IMG/VR virus record: IMGVR_UViG_3300021477_000113 | Location: 1-21,452 of that record | Direction: 5' to 3' (one strand) | Length of the DNA: 21,452 nucleotides | Source of the DNA: a virus | Part shown: in pieces, positions 1 through 8,537 of the stretch | Position numbering within the stretch: the stretch's first letter is position 1 | Layout of the letters: every line of letters starts with the position of its first letter | Program-made: the position numbers and the translations under genes | Notes under the pieces: model-generated | Told to the model about the DNA's origin: nothing | Seen by the model: the letters and a program-made list of their open reading frames with translations, nothing else | Databases searched by the model: none

Positions 1-2
1 CC

Positions 3-494
3 GACCGTATCGAATCGCTGACAGAAGCACTGGAAATCCAGATCCGTGAAGCGCGAGACCGCGAGCGCGAACGGGATCAACTGGAGATCGACATGGAGCG
101 CGAACGCCGCGCCCGCGTATCGGCCGAAACTTTATCCATCGAGCGCCGCGCGGAGGTCGAACGGTTGATAGGAGAATTGAACGGCGTACGCGAGCAGTTG
201 AACAGCGTTATTTCGGAGCGGATGAAAAGCCTCGACGCGCTTAATGTAAAGCTCATGTCTGACCGGGTGGAGGAAAAACCGCCGGATATGGAGCAGTACA
301 AGCGGTCACAGGAAGCGCTGGGGATTAACGCAGTTCGCCAGGTGCGCAAAATTCATCACGACATGGATGCGGCTCTTCTCATGTGGGGCCATCCGGGGTT
401 CAAGGGAGCCGCAGACCGATTAGCGCGCGCGGCGGGCAAGGTATCCGGGGCTGTGATGAATGAAGTCATGGGCGGGGCAGAGCCAGCAGATTAG
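3..494 (+). CDS. Coiled-coil phage protein of unknown function, 5' end cut by window
   Basis: The reading frame is open to the left edge, so the true start lies outside the window; an internal ATG at 93 is possible but the residues before it (pattern EARDRERERDQLEID) continue the same charged helix. The visible part is about 163 residues. The first 85 are rich in Glu, Arg and Leu with heptad-like spacing, typical of a coiled coil. A second helical part follows, and the C-terminus is Ala/Gly-rich. There are no cysteines and no enzyme motif that I recognise. It ends 3 bases before the portal gene, so the two are probably co-transcribed. A packaging or head-assembly role is possible from position only. 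Function unknown. Confidence 0.7.
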   Translation, partial: DRIESLTEALEIQIREARDRERERDQLEIDMERERRARVSAETLSIERRAEVERLIGELNGVREQLNSVISERMKSLDALNVKLMSDRVEEKPPDMEQYKRSQEALGINAVRQVRKIHHDMDAALLMWGHPGFKGAADRLARAAGKVSGAVMNEVMGGAEPAD

Positions 495-497
495 CCC

Positions 498-2885
498 ATG
501 CAAATCCTCGGCCCCACCGATCCAGCGCCATCGAAGCAGGAACTGATTGCCGCACTGTCTAAGCCCATTGCCCGCGTGATTTCTTCGGAAATGGCGGACG
601 AGTCAGATGTGGACCGCGTTTGGATTCTCCGTAAAATACACAAAAATTATTTGTACTACAGGGATCTCGCCTACTTCGCTCCAGCTCTTTACCAGGGGCT
701 CATAGACGCCACCGGAGTTGATGGTTCAGTGCTGCCAGACTCTTCGTGGCAGGGGAACGGCGTTTACGACTACACGCAGAACATCTACCGCGGCTACTGC
801 CGCAAGCTGGAAGCCGTGCTCGGTACGCGCATACCCAATGCGATAGCGGTACCCAATGACCCGAGCGACGAGAAGGATATCCAGGCTGCCCGGGCAGCTA
901 ATAACGCAGCTCTGTACATCCGCGAGCAGTGCGACCTCCAAGTACAGGTTCTTTGGCTGGTATTTTCCCTGTACAATTTCGGGACGAGCTTCTGGACAAT
1001 CGAATGGGTTGAAGACGGCGACAAATACGGATGGAAGGACGTTCCGCAGTTGGCGGAGGAGACTGCGGCGCTTGGCGGAGGAACGCAATGCCCGGAATGC
1101 GGCGCCACTGGCGAGGGCGATATGTGCTCAGAGTGTGGCGGCGACATGTCGCAAGGATCTTATCAATCCCCTACGCCAGTCAGCACTCCGGGAGAAGCGC
1201 CGCCTAAGCGGATGCCGAAGGGCAATCTGGAAATCGAGATTACCGACGCGAGCGAGGTTTCCGTTCCTCTGGACGCCGATGGTCGGCAAGGCGTCAATGA
1301 CTGCGACTGGATACGGCGCGAGCGTGAGAAGCCAAAGGCGCGGCTGCTGAAAAAATACGGAGACTTGCTCCGTAATGCAATTAAGGACGGAGATAACGCT
1401 TTCGAGGACCAAAGTGCTTCCTTGCAGTACGGCGAGTCCATTCGCAGCGCGATGGCTTCGCCGATCGGCGTCGTGCGGCCGAAGCGGGAGAGCCGGTGGG
1501 GGGTTATTGAGGAAGATTGGTCCCCGACACAGTACGAGTTGATAGAGGATAAGCAGGCGCGGCAGTTAATTTCGGATAATTTCCCGGACGGTGTACGAAT
1601 CACGGCCATCAAGGGACATGTGATGGATCTGGAAGGACGTAAAATCCAGGATCACTGGCAGGAATGCCAGCCGGAGCCAACAAAGCGCATAATGGCCGAT
1701 CCGCTGGGCGATGACTGGGTTATCACGCAGGACATTCTGAACAATATCCTCAACCAGTGCAACGAGACTATCGAGCGCAGCAATGATCCGCGGTTCGCTG
1801 ATCCGACGCGCGTGGATTTGGATGCTTGGCAGCGGCGCCGGGACAATCCGGGAGACCTGATCCCCGCAGTGCGGCCTCCAGGAGGTAGTCTGAATGACCT
1901 GATATCGCAGCAAACGCAAGTTACATTCTCAGAGCAGATCCCTCCATTCCGGCAGCAGGTTGAGGCGACGAGCCAGCAGACTTCTGGGCTTCTGGAGATC
2001 ATCTGGGGTGGCGATACCACTGACCCGACGGCGCGACAGTCGGAATTGAAGACGAACGCAGCTATCCGGCAGCTATCCGTAATCTGGGTGATGATCGGCA
2101 AGTCTCTGGAGCGTCTGTACGAGAAGGGATGCAAACTCCTGTCCGAGAATCAGGACGGCGTGCTGGCCTTCTCCAAGCAAAAAGCCAATGAGTACGGCAA
2201 GTTCGATTCTGTTTCTGTGGTGATGGAAGACTTGAAGGGTGGCAATTTCCACTTTGAGGCGGACGAGGCGATCCCCATGACGTGGGGCCAGCAGCGCGAC
2301 TTGCTGATGTGGATGCTCGACAAGCCAGCGGAAATTCTGAAGGCTTGGGGGCTAGATGATCCGCTGAATATTTTCGAGTTTAAGACGCTTCTCGGTATGC
2401 CGGGGATGCGGGTACCGCACCTTGATGATCGCGACAAGGGCATGGACGTAATTGGCCGGTTACTGCAAGATAAGCCGCAACCCGGACCGATCGATCCGCA
2501 AACCGGACAACCTGGTCCATCGCAATCCAGTATTCAGCCGGACTGGGAGGACGATGGAGATTTCTTTAGTAAGTTGGCCATCGCGTACCTGATAACCAAT
2601 TTCGAGATGAAGGAAAGCAATCCAGACGGATACCAGAACGTGCAACTTTGGGGACAGGCTCAGCAAAAGAAGGCGCAGGAACCACCTCCCAAGCCTCCGG
2701 TTAAGCCTAGTGTGGCGGTTAGTTTGAAGGGTTCTGATCTAGGCGACCCTGCTGTAACTGCGGCGCTGACCAACTCAGGCATTCTGCCGCAAGGCGTGCA
2801 GGCTGCAGCAGTTCCGCCGTTACCAAAACCGGGGCAGATGCCGCCTCCTGGGATGCCACCGGCACCACTGGGAGGGATACAATAG
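498..2885 (+). CDS. Portal-like protein with zinc-ribbon insertion
   Basis: Large protein of 795 aa, probably the dodecameric portal at the head vertex through which DNA is packaged and ejected. Support is its size, its place upstream of scaffold- and capsid-like genes, and its overall pattern: an N-terminal helical region (residues 1-170), a mixed central region, a helical stretch near residues 470-560 rich in Gln (SQQTQVTFSEQIPPFRQQ) as in portal stem/clip regions, and a Pro-rich, probably disordered C-terminal tail (about 720-795). Residues 198-213 hold a four-Cys zinc ribbon (CPEC, eight residues, CSEC) followed by a Ser/Pro/Thr-rich linker, which is not a usual part of portals. The ATG lies 3 bases after the preceding stop. 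The length is near that of P22-type portals, but I cannot confirm the family without a profile search. Confidence 0.72.
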   Translation: MQILGPTDPAPSKQELIAALSKPIARVISSEMADESDVDRVWILRKIHKNYLYYRDLAYFAPALYQGLIDATGVDGSVLPDSSWQGNGVYDYTQNIYRGYCRKLEAVLGTRIPNAIAVPNDPSDEKDIQAARAANNAALYIREQCDLQVQVLWLVFSLYNFGTSFWTIEWVEDGDKYGWKDVPQLAEETAALGGGTQCPECGATGEGDMCSECGGDMSQGSYQSPTPVSTPGEAPPKRMPKGNLEIEITDASEVSVPLDADGRQGVNDCDWIRREREKPKARLLKKYGDLLRNAIKDGDNAFEDQSASLQYGESIRSAMASPIGVVRPKRESRWGVIEEDWSPTQYELIEDKQARQLISDNFPDGVRITAIKGHVMDLEGRKIQDHWQECQPEPTKRIMADPLGDDWVITQDILNNILNQCNETIERSNDPRFADPTRVDLDAWQRRRDNPGDLIPAVRPPGGSLNDLISQQTQVTFSEQIPPFRQQVEATSQQTSGLLEIIWGGDTTDPTARQSELKTNAAIRQLSVIWVMIGKSLERLYEKGCKLLSENQDGVLAFSKQKANEYGKFDSVSVVMEDLKGGNFHFEADEAIPMTWGQQRDLLMWMLDKPAEILKAWGLDDPLNIFEFKTLLGMPGMRVPHLDDRDKGMDVIGRLLQDKPQPGPIDPQTGQPGPSQSSIQPDWEDDGDFFSKLAIAYLITNFEMKESNPDGYQNVQLWGQAQQKKAQEPPPKPPVKPSVAVSLKGSDLGDPAVTAALTNSGILPQGVQAAAVPPLPKPGQMPPPGMPPAPLGGIQ

Positions 2886-2889
2886 GGAT

Positions 2890-3138
2890 ATGTTTTGGAG
2901 AACTAGATTTTTGGTATTCGCTGGAGAGGATTACGAACCGCGCGGCGGGTGGGGGGACTTTAAGGGAGGAATGAGAACAAAAAAGGGGGCAATGGATTTA
3001 GTGGAGAGGATCATGGAGGAAACTGAAGATCCATTGGAATGGGCGCATATAGTAGACCTTAAAACAAATCGAAAAGTCCAGGAATACAGGAAATTGCCAG
3101 TACATCATTGCGAGGCTATTGGCCATGCGTCTAATTAA
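2890..3138 (+). CDS. Small phage protein of unknown function
   Basis: 82 aa, starting 4 bases after the portal stop. The N-terminus (FAGEDYEPRGGWGDFKG), followed by a helix (AMDLVERIMEE) and a strand (WAHIVDLKTNRKV), matches a pattern I recall from short phage proteins in which an aromatic/Gly-rich start is followed by one helix and a closing beta strand; function is unknown. The segment is more A- and purine-rich than the portal gene before it, which may point to separate acquisition. Its 3' end overlaps the next gene by 14 bases if that gene starts at 3125. Confidence 0.6.
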   Translation: MFWRTRFLVFAGEDYEPRGGWGDFKGGMRTKKGAMDLVERIMEETEDPLEWAHIVDLKTNRKVQEYRKLPVHHCEAIGHASN

Positions 3139-3424
3139 AACCATCGCCACGCGCGTAATGATCGCGCTGGCGTCCAATCCAGCCGTCAGTCGCACCGCAG
3201 AGACAGAGCCGAAGTCATACGTTCACGACACCGGCGACGTGCTATTGGCCGAGATGGATGCCCAGTCCATGGCAGCGCACCGTCCCGAGTATCACGCGCG
3301 GTACGCGGGGCTTGTTACGTCGATGCCGGAACAGTTGCGGGTGATGATGGGGCGCCGACTCAGCAATGGCTGCTTGGCGGCGAGGGAAGAATGCAATAGG
3401 TTCGTGGAGGAGAGGACGCGCTAG
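3125..3424 (+). CDS. Small hypothetical protein
   Basis: 99 aa from the ATG at 3125. A TTG two codons upstream (3119) is also in frame, but GAGG at 3112-3115 is spaced 9 bases from the ATG and only 3 from the TTG, so I chose the ATG. The protein is mostly helical and basic, with no transmembrane segment and two cysteines near the C-terminus. I recognise no family. Its stop codon abuts the stop of the converging minus-strand gene with no base between them. Confidence 0.5.
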   Translation: MRLIKTIATRVMIALASNPAVSRTAETEPKSYVHDTGDVLLAEMDAQSMAAHRPEYHARYAGLVTSMPEQLRVMMGRRLSNGCLAAREECNRFVEERTR

Positions 3425-3622
3425 CTATCTCCGTGGGACAAAATCCGTCGGCGGCAGCATCCCGACTAGGAAGTAAATCAGCCAAATGCAGACCACGATG
3501 ATAATGACTACGCGGATGATGCGCGCGATAGTCGGATCCATCGGGATCTGAGAAATCCCCCACAATACCAATCCGACGATCAAGAGCACTACGATTAGCT
3601 GAATCAGGAAAGCAGGAAACAT
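3425..3622 (-). CDS. Two-helix small membrane protein, candidate holin
   Basis: 65 aa with two hydrophobic helices, about residues 5-23 and 36-55, joined by a short polar loop (SQIPMDPTIARIIR). The C-terminal tail is short and ends in Arg-Arg. The helix-loop pattern with PMDPTIARIIR is like very short two-helix proteins common in bacterial genomes and prophages. It begins 12 bases after the stop of the SleB-type hydrolase on the same strand. A membrane protein next to a cell-wall hydrolase in a phage suggests a holin, though here it follows the hydrolase. A plain small envelope protein is the alternative. Confidence 0.6.
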   Translation of the reverse strand: MFPAFLIQLIVVLLIVGLVLWGISQIPMDPTIARIIRVVIIIVVCIWLIYFLVGMLPPTDFVPRR

Positions 3623-3634
3623 GCTTCCATCGTA

Positions 3635-4033
3635 CTACAGCTTGTAAAACCGGAACGGCCCAATAATGACGGTTATTTTCTCTGGGTCGGCCCAGCGCGG
3701 CAGCATTCCGGCAGGCTCGGACTCATAGCTATTCGCTCCCTGCGTGGGGTCCGCAGTCAACGGCATGGTGGCCACGTCGCAGCAATCCTGCCACGCCTCC
3801 CAATCCTGGACATTGCTGGGTACCGGGAAAAGTACGGCATTGGGATCGCCGGCGTTGAAGCTGGAGAATTGGCGCGGCTGCAGAATTACTCCTGGGATGG
3901 TTTTCGGCCATCGATGTTCGGCGTCAGTTGAACGGTTGCGGATCACCGCCGCTACGGCCGCACGCGCTGCCTGTGACTGTCCGCGGACCTCTCTCCAGAG
4001 GCAAAGCGAAAGTAGGAATTGTTCATAGATCAT
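3635..4033 (-). CDS. SleB-type cell-wall hydrolase, probable endolysin
   Basis: 132 aa from the ATG at 4033. A longer frame runs to 4195, but it overlaps the next + strand gene and its extra N-terminus is Arg/Pro/His-rich and unlike the family. The pattern REVRGQSQAARAAVAAVIRN at the N-terminus, followed by PRQFSSFN and the C-terminal WADPEKITVIIGPFRFYK, matches the SleB/Hydrolase_2 family, which cleaves glycan strands of peptidoglycan; the Glu in REVRG (residue 14) is the likely catalytic acid. The length is that of the bare catalytic domain, with no wall-binding domain and no signal peptide, so release by a holin would be expected. It probably acts in host lysis. It lies opposite to all surrounding head genes. 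Confidence 0.82.
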   Translation of the reverse strand: MIYEQFLLSLCLWREVRGQSQAARAAVAAVIRNRSTDAEHRWPKTIPGVILQPRQFSSFNAGDPNAVLFPVPSNVQDWEAWQDCCDVATMPLTADPTQGANSYESEPAGMLPRWADPEKITVIIGPFRFYKL

Positions 4034-4040
4034 GGTGTCG

Positions 4041-4069
4041 ATTTTAACCCGATCTTGCAATTTCCACAA
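4041..4069 (-). promoter_or_regulatory. Possible promoter for the minus-strand lysis pair
   Basis: On the minus strand, TTGTGG (4064-4069) and TAAAAT (4041-4046) are separated by 17 bases. The -35 match is weak. Transcription would start almost at the ATG at 4033, so the message would be nearly leaderless. Only 59 bases separate the two divergent starts (4033 and 4093), so any promoter for either strand has to lie here or inside the flanking genes. Confidence 0.25.
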
Positions 4070-4092
4070 AAACGTAGTATCCTCCCGAACAG

Positions 4093-5430
4093 ATGGCAGG
4101 CGTATCTGTAGGTATTGGGGATGTCGGTTCGGCCACGGGGGGTATGCCCGTAGGTGGTAGCGATGCCGAACTAGGATCCCTCTTAGGCGATGCATTCGAT
4201 TCTGCTACGGGCGGCGAAACTCTCGAAGCAGGCGGCGAAGCGGCCCCTGCCGGGGAATCAGGTTCCGAAGGTTCGCAGCAGCCGTTCGAAGCGCCTATCG
4301 ATACTCCCGTCGGCGAAGCGCCTACCGTACAGGCGGAAGCTATCCCATCGGACGTGCCGTGGAAACTGGCGCCAGATGGGCAGTCCTACGTGCTTCCCAA
4401 GGCGGAACTTCCCAAAGTTACCAACGCGCTGAAGTATTCCGAGTCGGTTGGCCAGATTTTTGCCAATCAGATGGAAGCGCAAAACGCCGCGATACAGGCC
4501 GGCGATATGCGCACAATGTTCAATGACTGGCATTTCGGTACGGAAGAATCCCTGAAAAGCGTGATGTCTCACCTGTCCGGCGCAAACCATCCGGACCCAG
4601 CCACGCGCGCCTCTTACCAGCGATCGTTTACCAAAATGGCGCAGATGGCGCCAGATATGTTGCGGCAGATCAACCCGCAGGCATATAGCCAGTTTGTTTC
4701 CTCGATGGGAAAGTCCTTGACGGCGCAGATGTACGAAAAAGCTGCGCAGACTCAAAACCCACAGGATTTACTCGATGCGCAGTCGATGGACTGGGCGCTG
4801 ACTGGGCAGTATCAGAAGGAACTTCCCAAGGCGGACCCTCAAGCCCAGCAACGCAGCCAATTCGAGCAGCGGGAGAGAGATTTCTACGCCAGGCAGGACG
4901 CCGCACTCAAGCGCGAGGTAGTAAACTTCAACAATACTGCCGTCGAGGGTGCCAAATTCAACCAACTATCATCCAGAATCGACGCCTTATTGGCTCCCGT
5001 AAAGGGAAAATTCAACGAAGTCGCGTATGCCGACCTAAAGGCCGGTATACAGCGCGAAGCGATCGATTCTCTGATGAAATCCACCGATCCTGCCATGCAG
5101 TCATGGTTTACTGAGCATCGCCAAAATTTTGATCAACTGATGGCCGATTATCGCCACACTTGGACGCAGGGTTCTCCCGGCAAGGGATTGCAGCCCCGCA
5201 TCCAAGCATATATCAACGATTTTCTTTCGCGCGCATCGCGCGTACTGCCCGCAATCGCGCAAAAGCGCGTTAACGCCACTACCCAAGCCCGTCTCAGCCG
5301 CTCCGCTCCCGCTGCTAAACCAGCCGGAACGAGCCGCCCCGCACCGGCCCCGAGTAATGGTCAGCCGACAGGACGTATGAGCAGCGATGAATGGGACAAA
5401 CAGTGGGCGGAGGCAACTGCGGTGCGTTGA
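4093..5430 (+). CDS. Scaffold-like head assembly protein
   Basis: 445 aa, directly upstream of the capsid-like gene, where short-tailed phages commonly place the scaffold that shapes the procapsid. The first 100 residues are acidic, Gly/Ala/Pro-rich and low in complexity, followed by a long, highly helical and Gln-rich middle (about 115-395, for example QMEAQNAAIQAGDMRTMFND) and a Pro/Ala-rich linker. The charged C-terminus (SSDEWDKQWAEA) is the sort of helical tail that binds capsid in known scaffolds. There are no cysteines and no catalytic motif. The family cannot be identified from sequence alone; the call rests on position and composition. Confidence 0.6.
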   Translation: MAGVSVGIGDVGSATGGMPVGGSDAELGSLLGDAFDSATGGETLEAGGEAAPAGESGSEGSQQPFEAPIDTPVGEAPTVQAEAIPSDVPWKLAPDGQSYVLPKAELPKVTNALKYSESVGQIFANQMEAQNAAIQAGDMRTMFNDWHFGTEESLKSVMSHLSGANHPDPATRASYQRSFTKMAQMAPDMLRQINPQAYSQFVSSMGKSLTAQMYEKAAQTQNPQDLLDAQSMDWALTGQYQKELPKADPQAQQRSQFEQRERDFYARQDAALKREVVNFNNTAVEGAKFNQLSSRIDALLAPVKGKFNEVAYADLKAGIQREAIDSLMKSTDPAMQSWFTEHRQNFDQLMADYRHTWTQGSPGKGLQPRIQAYINDFLSRASRVLPAIAQKRVNATTQARLSRSAPAAKPAGTSRPAPAPSNGQPTGRMSSDEWDKQWAEATAVR

Positions 5431-5509
5431 CGGTGAATCCTTCCTGTCGATGCCCGATTATCCGCGCATTCTAGTCCTCCCTTAAAATTCACCCACCAAG
5501 GGGGACTGC

Positions 5510-6889
5510 ATGAGCATCACTGCTCAAACAGCGAACGTCATTCCAACGATGTTGGAGCAAGTTCGCCCAAAATTAAGCTATTTTCTCGCACAGAAGCAGA
5601 GTAAGTTCGCCAACCTGTTCAATAAACAGGCCGAAAAGCATCAAGTGTCCGCGTTTACGGATGCGGCATCGGGCGGTTCCCCGACCTACAGCGCCGGTGG
5701 CCCAGTGCTGGCGTGGCGCGTCCCGGTCCTACTGAACATTGGCGGAGATTATCAGGCAATCTCGCTGGATGGCGCAGATCTCGGGACTGGCAGCATGATG
5801 AACTCGGCGTTCATGGCTTTCGGGACGTTTGAGAATGATCTAGGGTTCAACTTGCCACTGCGCGCAATTTACGGCAGCAAGGATGCCAAGCAGGCGATTA
5901 CAAACGCGCTGCAGTTCACTCTCGGCAAGGCTATCTCGGAGATGGCTCTCTACAACGAGATCGGATTGTTTGGCGACAGCACCGGAACGCTCGCGCAGGC
6001 GAACGGGACTGGATCTCCGGCCATCGTCAGTAACAAGGTCACTTATAATCTGGAAAGCACCTTCGCCTACAACCGCATCCGTGGAAACAATACGCTCGTG
6101 GATGTGTACAGCACGGCCAACTTGCTACTGTATGCCGGAGCCCGCGTAAGCAATATCAACTTTGCCAGTAACACGCTGACGATTACCCTGTCTGCGGGCG
6201 GTTCCTACAGTCCGACTAACACCGATCAGATCATGTTTCCCAATATGGGACTCGGCGCATCGGCTGGGTCGTACACGGCAGCGGCCGGCTCGTGGCGCAA
6301 CGGCATCTACACGTTCAATACCACGTCGACCAGTGGTTCCCTCGGCGGCCTATCCTACACCACGGCGTACGAGCTCGCTACCCCATCGGTTAACGGGCAG
6401 TCGGGATTCTATACTCCTTCCCTGCTCTATTCCGGAAAGTCGCAGTTGACCCAGCGTCGGGATGATGAGGCCTACAGCGCAGTAATTGGCGTTTGCCACC
6501 TCGCCCAGCGCGTATCTTGGTACTTGGAAGGGCTAACCATCAGCAACTGGTTCCGTGGACCTTCCGACAAGATGATTGACTTGGCTCCGAAGGGTACCGA
6601 CTACGGAGATACCTTCATGGCCGGCGACGTCACGCACTATGTCAGCCGTTACGCTGGCAAGGCGCGCGTCGATTGGTTGAATCCTTCCAACTTCGGATGG
6701 ACGCAACTAACGGACATCGACTTCGTTCAAACGCCGGAAGGCCAGCGCATTTTCATGGGCCGATCGGCCAGTACTGGCAACCCACAGGCCGGCTTCCAGT
6801 TCTACATCGTCAACACGCGACAGCTTTATAGCGTAGACCCAGGGTGCGCGGTGGTGTTCTACTCGCTGGCAATCCCCACGGGTCAATAA
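5510..6889 (+). CDS. Major capsid protein
   Basis: 459 aa, probably the HK97-fold shell protein. Support is its place after the scaffold-like gene, a very strong ribosome binding site (AAGGGGGA, 5498-5505), and its composition: a helical N-terminus (about 1-45), a long beta-rich Gly/Ser/Thr middle including a probable inserted domain near residues 190-300 (NFASNTLTITLSAGG and similar), and a C-terminal part with the aromatic stretch VSWYLEGLTISNWFRGPSD. It has only two cysteines, in contrast to the fibre-region proteins. The 79-base gap before it holds no promoter I would defend. The HK97 fold is inferred, not shown. Confidence 0.75.
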   Translation: MSITAQTANVIPTMLEQVRPKLSYFLAQKQSKFANLFNKQAEKHQVSAFTDAASGGSPTYSAGGPVLAWRVPVLLNIGGDYQAISLDGADLGTGSMMNSAFMAFGTFENDLGFNLPLRAIYGSKDAKQAITNALQFTLGKAISEMALYNEIGLFGDSTGTLAQANGTGSPAIVSNKVTYNLESTFAYNRIRGNNTLVDVYSTANLLLYAGARVSNINFASNTLTITLSAGGSYSPTNTDQIMFPNMGLGASAGSYTAAAGSWRNGIYTFNTTSTSGSLGGLSYTTAYELATPSVNGQSGFYTPSLLYSGKSQLTQRRDDEAYSAVIGVCHLAQRVSWYLEGLTISNWFRGPSDKMIDLAPKGTDYGDTFMAGDVTHYVSRYAGKARVDWLNPSNFGWTQLTDIDFVQTPEGQRIFMGRSASTGNPQAGFQFYIVNTRQLYSVDPGCAVVFYSLAIPTGQ

Positions 6890-6899
6890 GGAGTCTGAT

Positions 6900-7286
6900 A
6901 TGCAGAGAGTATATTCCTATTCGACGGCCACTCCGACGAGCCAACCTCCCCTCGGGGCGTCGGCGGTCCTCACTGGTCCCTGGCTTTCTGTGGCGGTTTT
7001 TTCACTTGCTCAGCCGCTTCAGATGGCGGCGCAGTCCGGTGTTGGAGGCCAGCCGATATTGTCTGGTTCGGTGTATTCCGACCACGCCGGTAGCTTAGTG
7101 CTGCAGCAATCGGATAATCCATCCAGCACCAATTTCACGGATGTTCTCAGCACAACTGCCGTGACTGCGGCCACGCTGCTGACAATCACTCCGGTGGACG
7201 TTACTGCGCTGTACTGGCGCTTCGTATATACGAACGGCGGCACGGCGCAGACTACATTCGGGCTGTTTCTTAACCTCGTCTCCTAG
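6900..7286 (+). CDS. Small virion-like protein, possible head decoration protein
   Basis: 128 aa, starting 10 bases after the capsid gene with a clear AAGGAG seven bases before the ATG. It is beta-rich and Ser/Thr/Val-rich, with a pattern (ILSGSVYSDHAGSLVLQQSD, then TPVDVTALYWRFVYTNGGT) that looks like a single beta-sandwich domain. It has no signal peptide, cysteine or membrane helix. Position right after the capsid gene favours a decoration or head-completion role, but I recognise no family. Confidence 0.6.
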   Translation: MQRVYSYSTATPTSQPPLGASAVLTGPWLSVAVFSLAQPLQMAAQSGVGGQPILSGSVYSDHAGSLVLQQSDNPSSTNFTDVLSTTAVTAATLLTITPVDVTALYWRFVYTNGGTAQTTFGLFLNLVS

Positions 7287-7287
7287 C

Positions 7288-7842
7288 ATGCGCGGAATAG
7301 TTCTATTCTCGCTGCTAGCGGCTCCGCTGTTCTCCCAGGGTCAGGGGCAGGCCGTCAACCAAGTTGGCGGATCTCCCCCTAACTCCGTGGTCCAGCAGCT
7401 ATTTTACTCTGGATCTAATCTGATCTATGTTTGCAATGCGCCGGCATATTCAAAGCTGTCGACGTTCTACATTTCCAGCGGCACGCTAACCAACGTGGTT
7501 GTTTCCGGTGGAACTGGTACGATAACGTTCTCCTCAACTTCCTATCTTTGGCAGGGAGCGCAGATAACCTTGGCTGGGTCGGCCACTACGGCCCTGAACG
7601 GCACGTATAAGGTGACTGCCGTATCGGGGTCGACGGCTACGATAACAACATCAGCGGCTAATGGCACGTACACGGACGCTACATTGACGTTATCCACCAG
7701 GGCTCCTCTGCTGAATGACCACGTATGGGCCATCCAGGAGTTCGTATACGCCTCTTCAGTGCTCACGGGGACATATTGGGCTGGTACGCCATCCGTAACG
7801 CCTTCCAGCGGTCTGCAATGCTCAAATGGGGCTAATTTCTGA
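7288..7842 (+). CDS. Beta-rich protein with N-terminal signal peptide
   Basis: 184 aa. Residues 1-16 (MRGIVLFSLLAAPLFS) form an Arg plus hydrophobic stretch ending in a possible signal peptidase I site before Gln-17; the -3 Leu is not ideal. The rest is Thr/Ser/Gly-rich beta structure, with a segment around residues 95-135 (SATTALNGTYKVTAVSGSTA) of the type found in phage tail and fibre proteins. There are two cysteines. It starts one base after the previous stop and shares one base with the next gene (TGATG), so it belongs to the head operon. An exported protein in this position is unexpected. Confidence 0.6.
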   Translation: MRGIVLFSLLAAPLFSQGQGQAVNQVGGSPPNSVVQQLFYSGSNLIYVCNAPAYSKLSTFYISSGTLTNVVVSGGTGTITFSSTSYLWQGAQITLAGSATTALNGTYKVTAVSGSTATITTSAANGTYTDATLTLSTRAPLLNDHVWAIQEFVYASSVLTGTYWAGTPSVTPSSGLQCSNGANF

Positions 7843-8537
7843 TGGATGCCTTACAGTTGCACGGATTAAACGAACTGCTCGGTCGCGAGCTTGGGCGCTA
7901 TTCGGATGGGCGCCCTATTTTTTCCTGGAAGCATTCGGATAAATTATTCTGGCCGGCGTTTAATTCCGGGAATACGGAGCGGAAGGCGCGCGAGTTTTCC
8001 GTGCCGCTCGTTGGTGGGGGGGGAGCGGTTACCTGCATCGAGGAAATGACGGTTCCCGTCTATCGACGAGACCGGCAGGTAGCACGTTCCGCATGGTACA
8101 TGACGAAGCTGCTGACGCCGGAACAGCTCATCTGGGGATGGATTGGCAAGCATGGCGATCCGACGCCTCAAGGCCGCGCACCATCACATGATGCACTGAT
8201 GGAAATCTGGAATAACCGGTTCCCCGGTGCGGATTTTCCGGCGAAGGGATGGAGGGTGCCCACAGATGCATGGCTGCCGCGGTCTCCCGGAGAGACCGCC
8301 GAACCAAATCTTCCAGATACCGAGGATTTCATCGCGCAGGTACGCGAACAAACGCGGCTGTCGTTCGCGTTGAGGCTTGAGGACATGACGCAATACGAAG
8401 TTCGCAAGGAAGACGCCACTAACAAGGAAATAGAGGCTGCGGTGCGAGACAGCTTCCCGGCATTCCTCAACCCCGTACCCGGCAAGCGCAGCAATTTCGT
8501 TTCGATGCCGTGGAGTAGGAAGGACAGGTTAAACTAA
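7842..8537 (+). CDS. Conserved-looking phage protein of unknown function
   Basis: 231 aa, translationally coupled to the preceding gene by a TGATG overlap. Mixed alpha/beta and rich in Trp and Arg, with no signal peptide, membrane helix or zinc motif. The C-terminal third is charged and helical (EDFIAQVREQTRLSFALR). A run of eight G (8016-8023) encodes Gly-Gly-Gly near residues 59-62 and is a slippage-prone site, but the frame stays open through it. A neck or internal virion role is possible from position only. Confidence 0.6.
   Translation: MDALQLHGLNELLGRELGRYSDGRPIFSWKHSDKLFWPAFNSGNTERKAREFSVPLVGGGGAVTCIEEMTVPVYRRDRQVARSAWYMTKLLTPEQLIWGWIGKHGDPTPQGRAPSHDALMEIWNNRFPGADFPAKGWRVPTDAWLPRSPGETAEPNLPDTEDFIAQVREQTRLSFALRLEDMTQYEVRKEDATNKEIEAAVRDSFPAFLNPVPGKRSNFVSMPWSRKDRLN

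Noticed and set aside
4055-4080. TTGCAA and TAGTAT on the + strand as a promoter for the scaffold gene.
   Set aside because: The spacer is only 14 bases and transcription would begin about 6 bases before the ATG.
4034-4195. N-terminal extension of the SleB-type hydrolase to 4195.
   Set aside because: It overlaps the start of the divergent scaffold gene, has unusual Arg/His/Pro content, and the family fold begins at the ATG at 4033.
5432-5493. GGTGAAT and ATTCACC could pair in the gap before the capsid gene.
   Set aside because: Seven base pairs over a 48-base loop is weak and no T-run follows.
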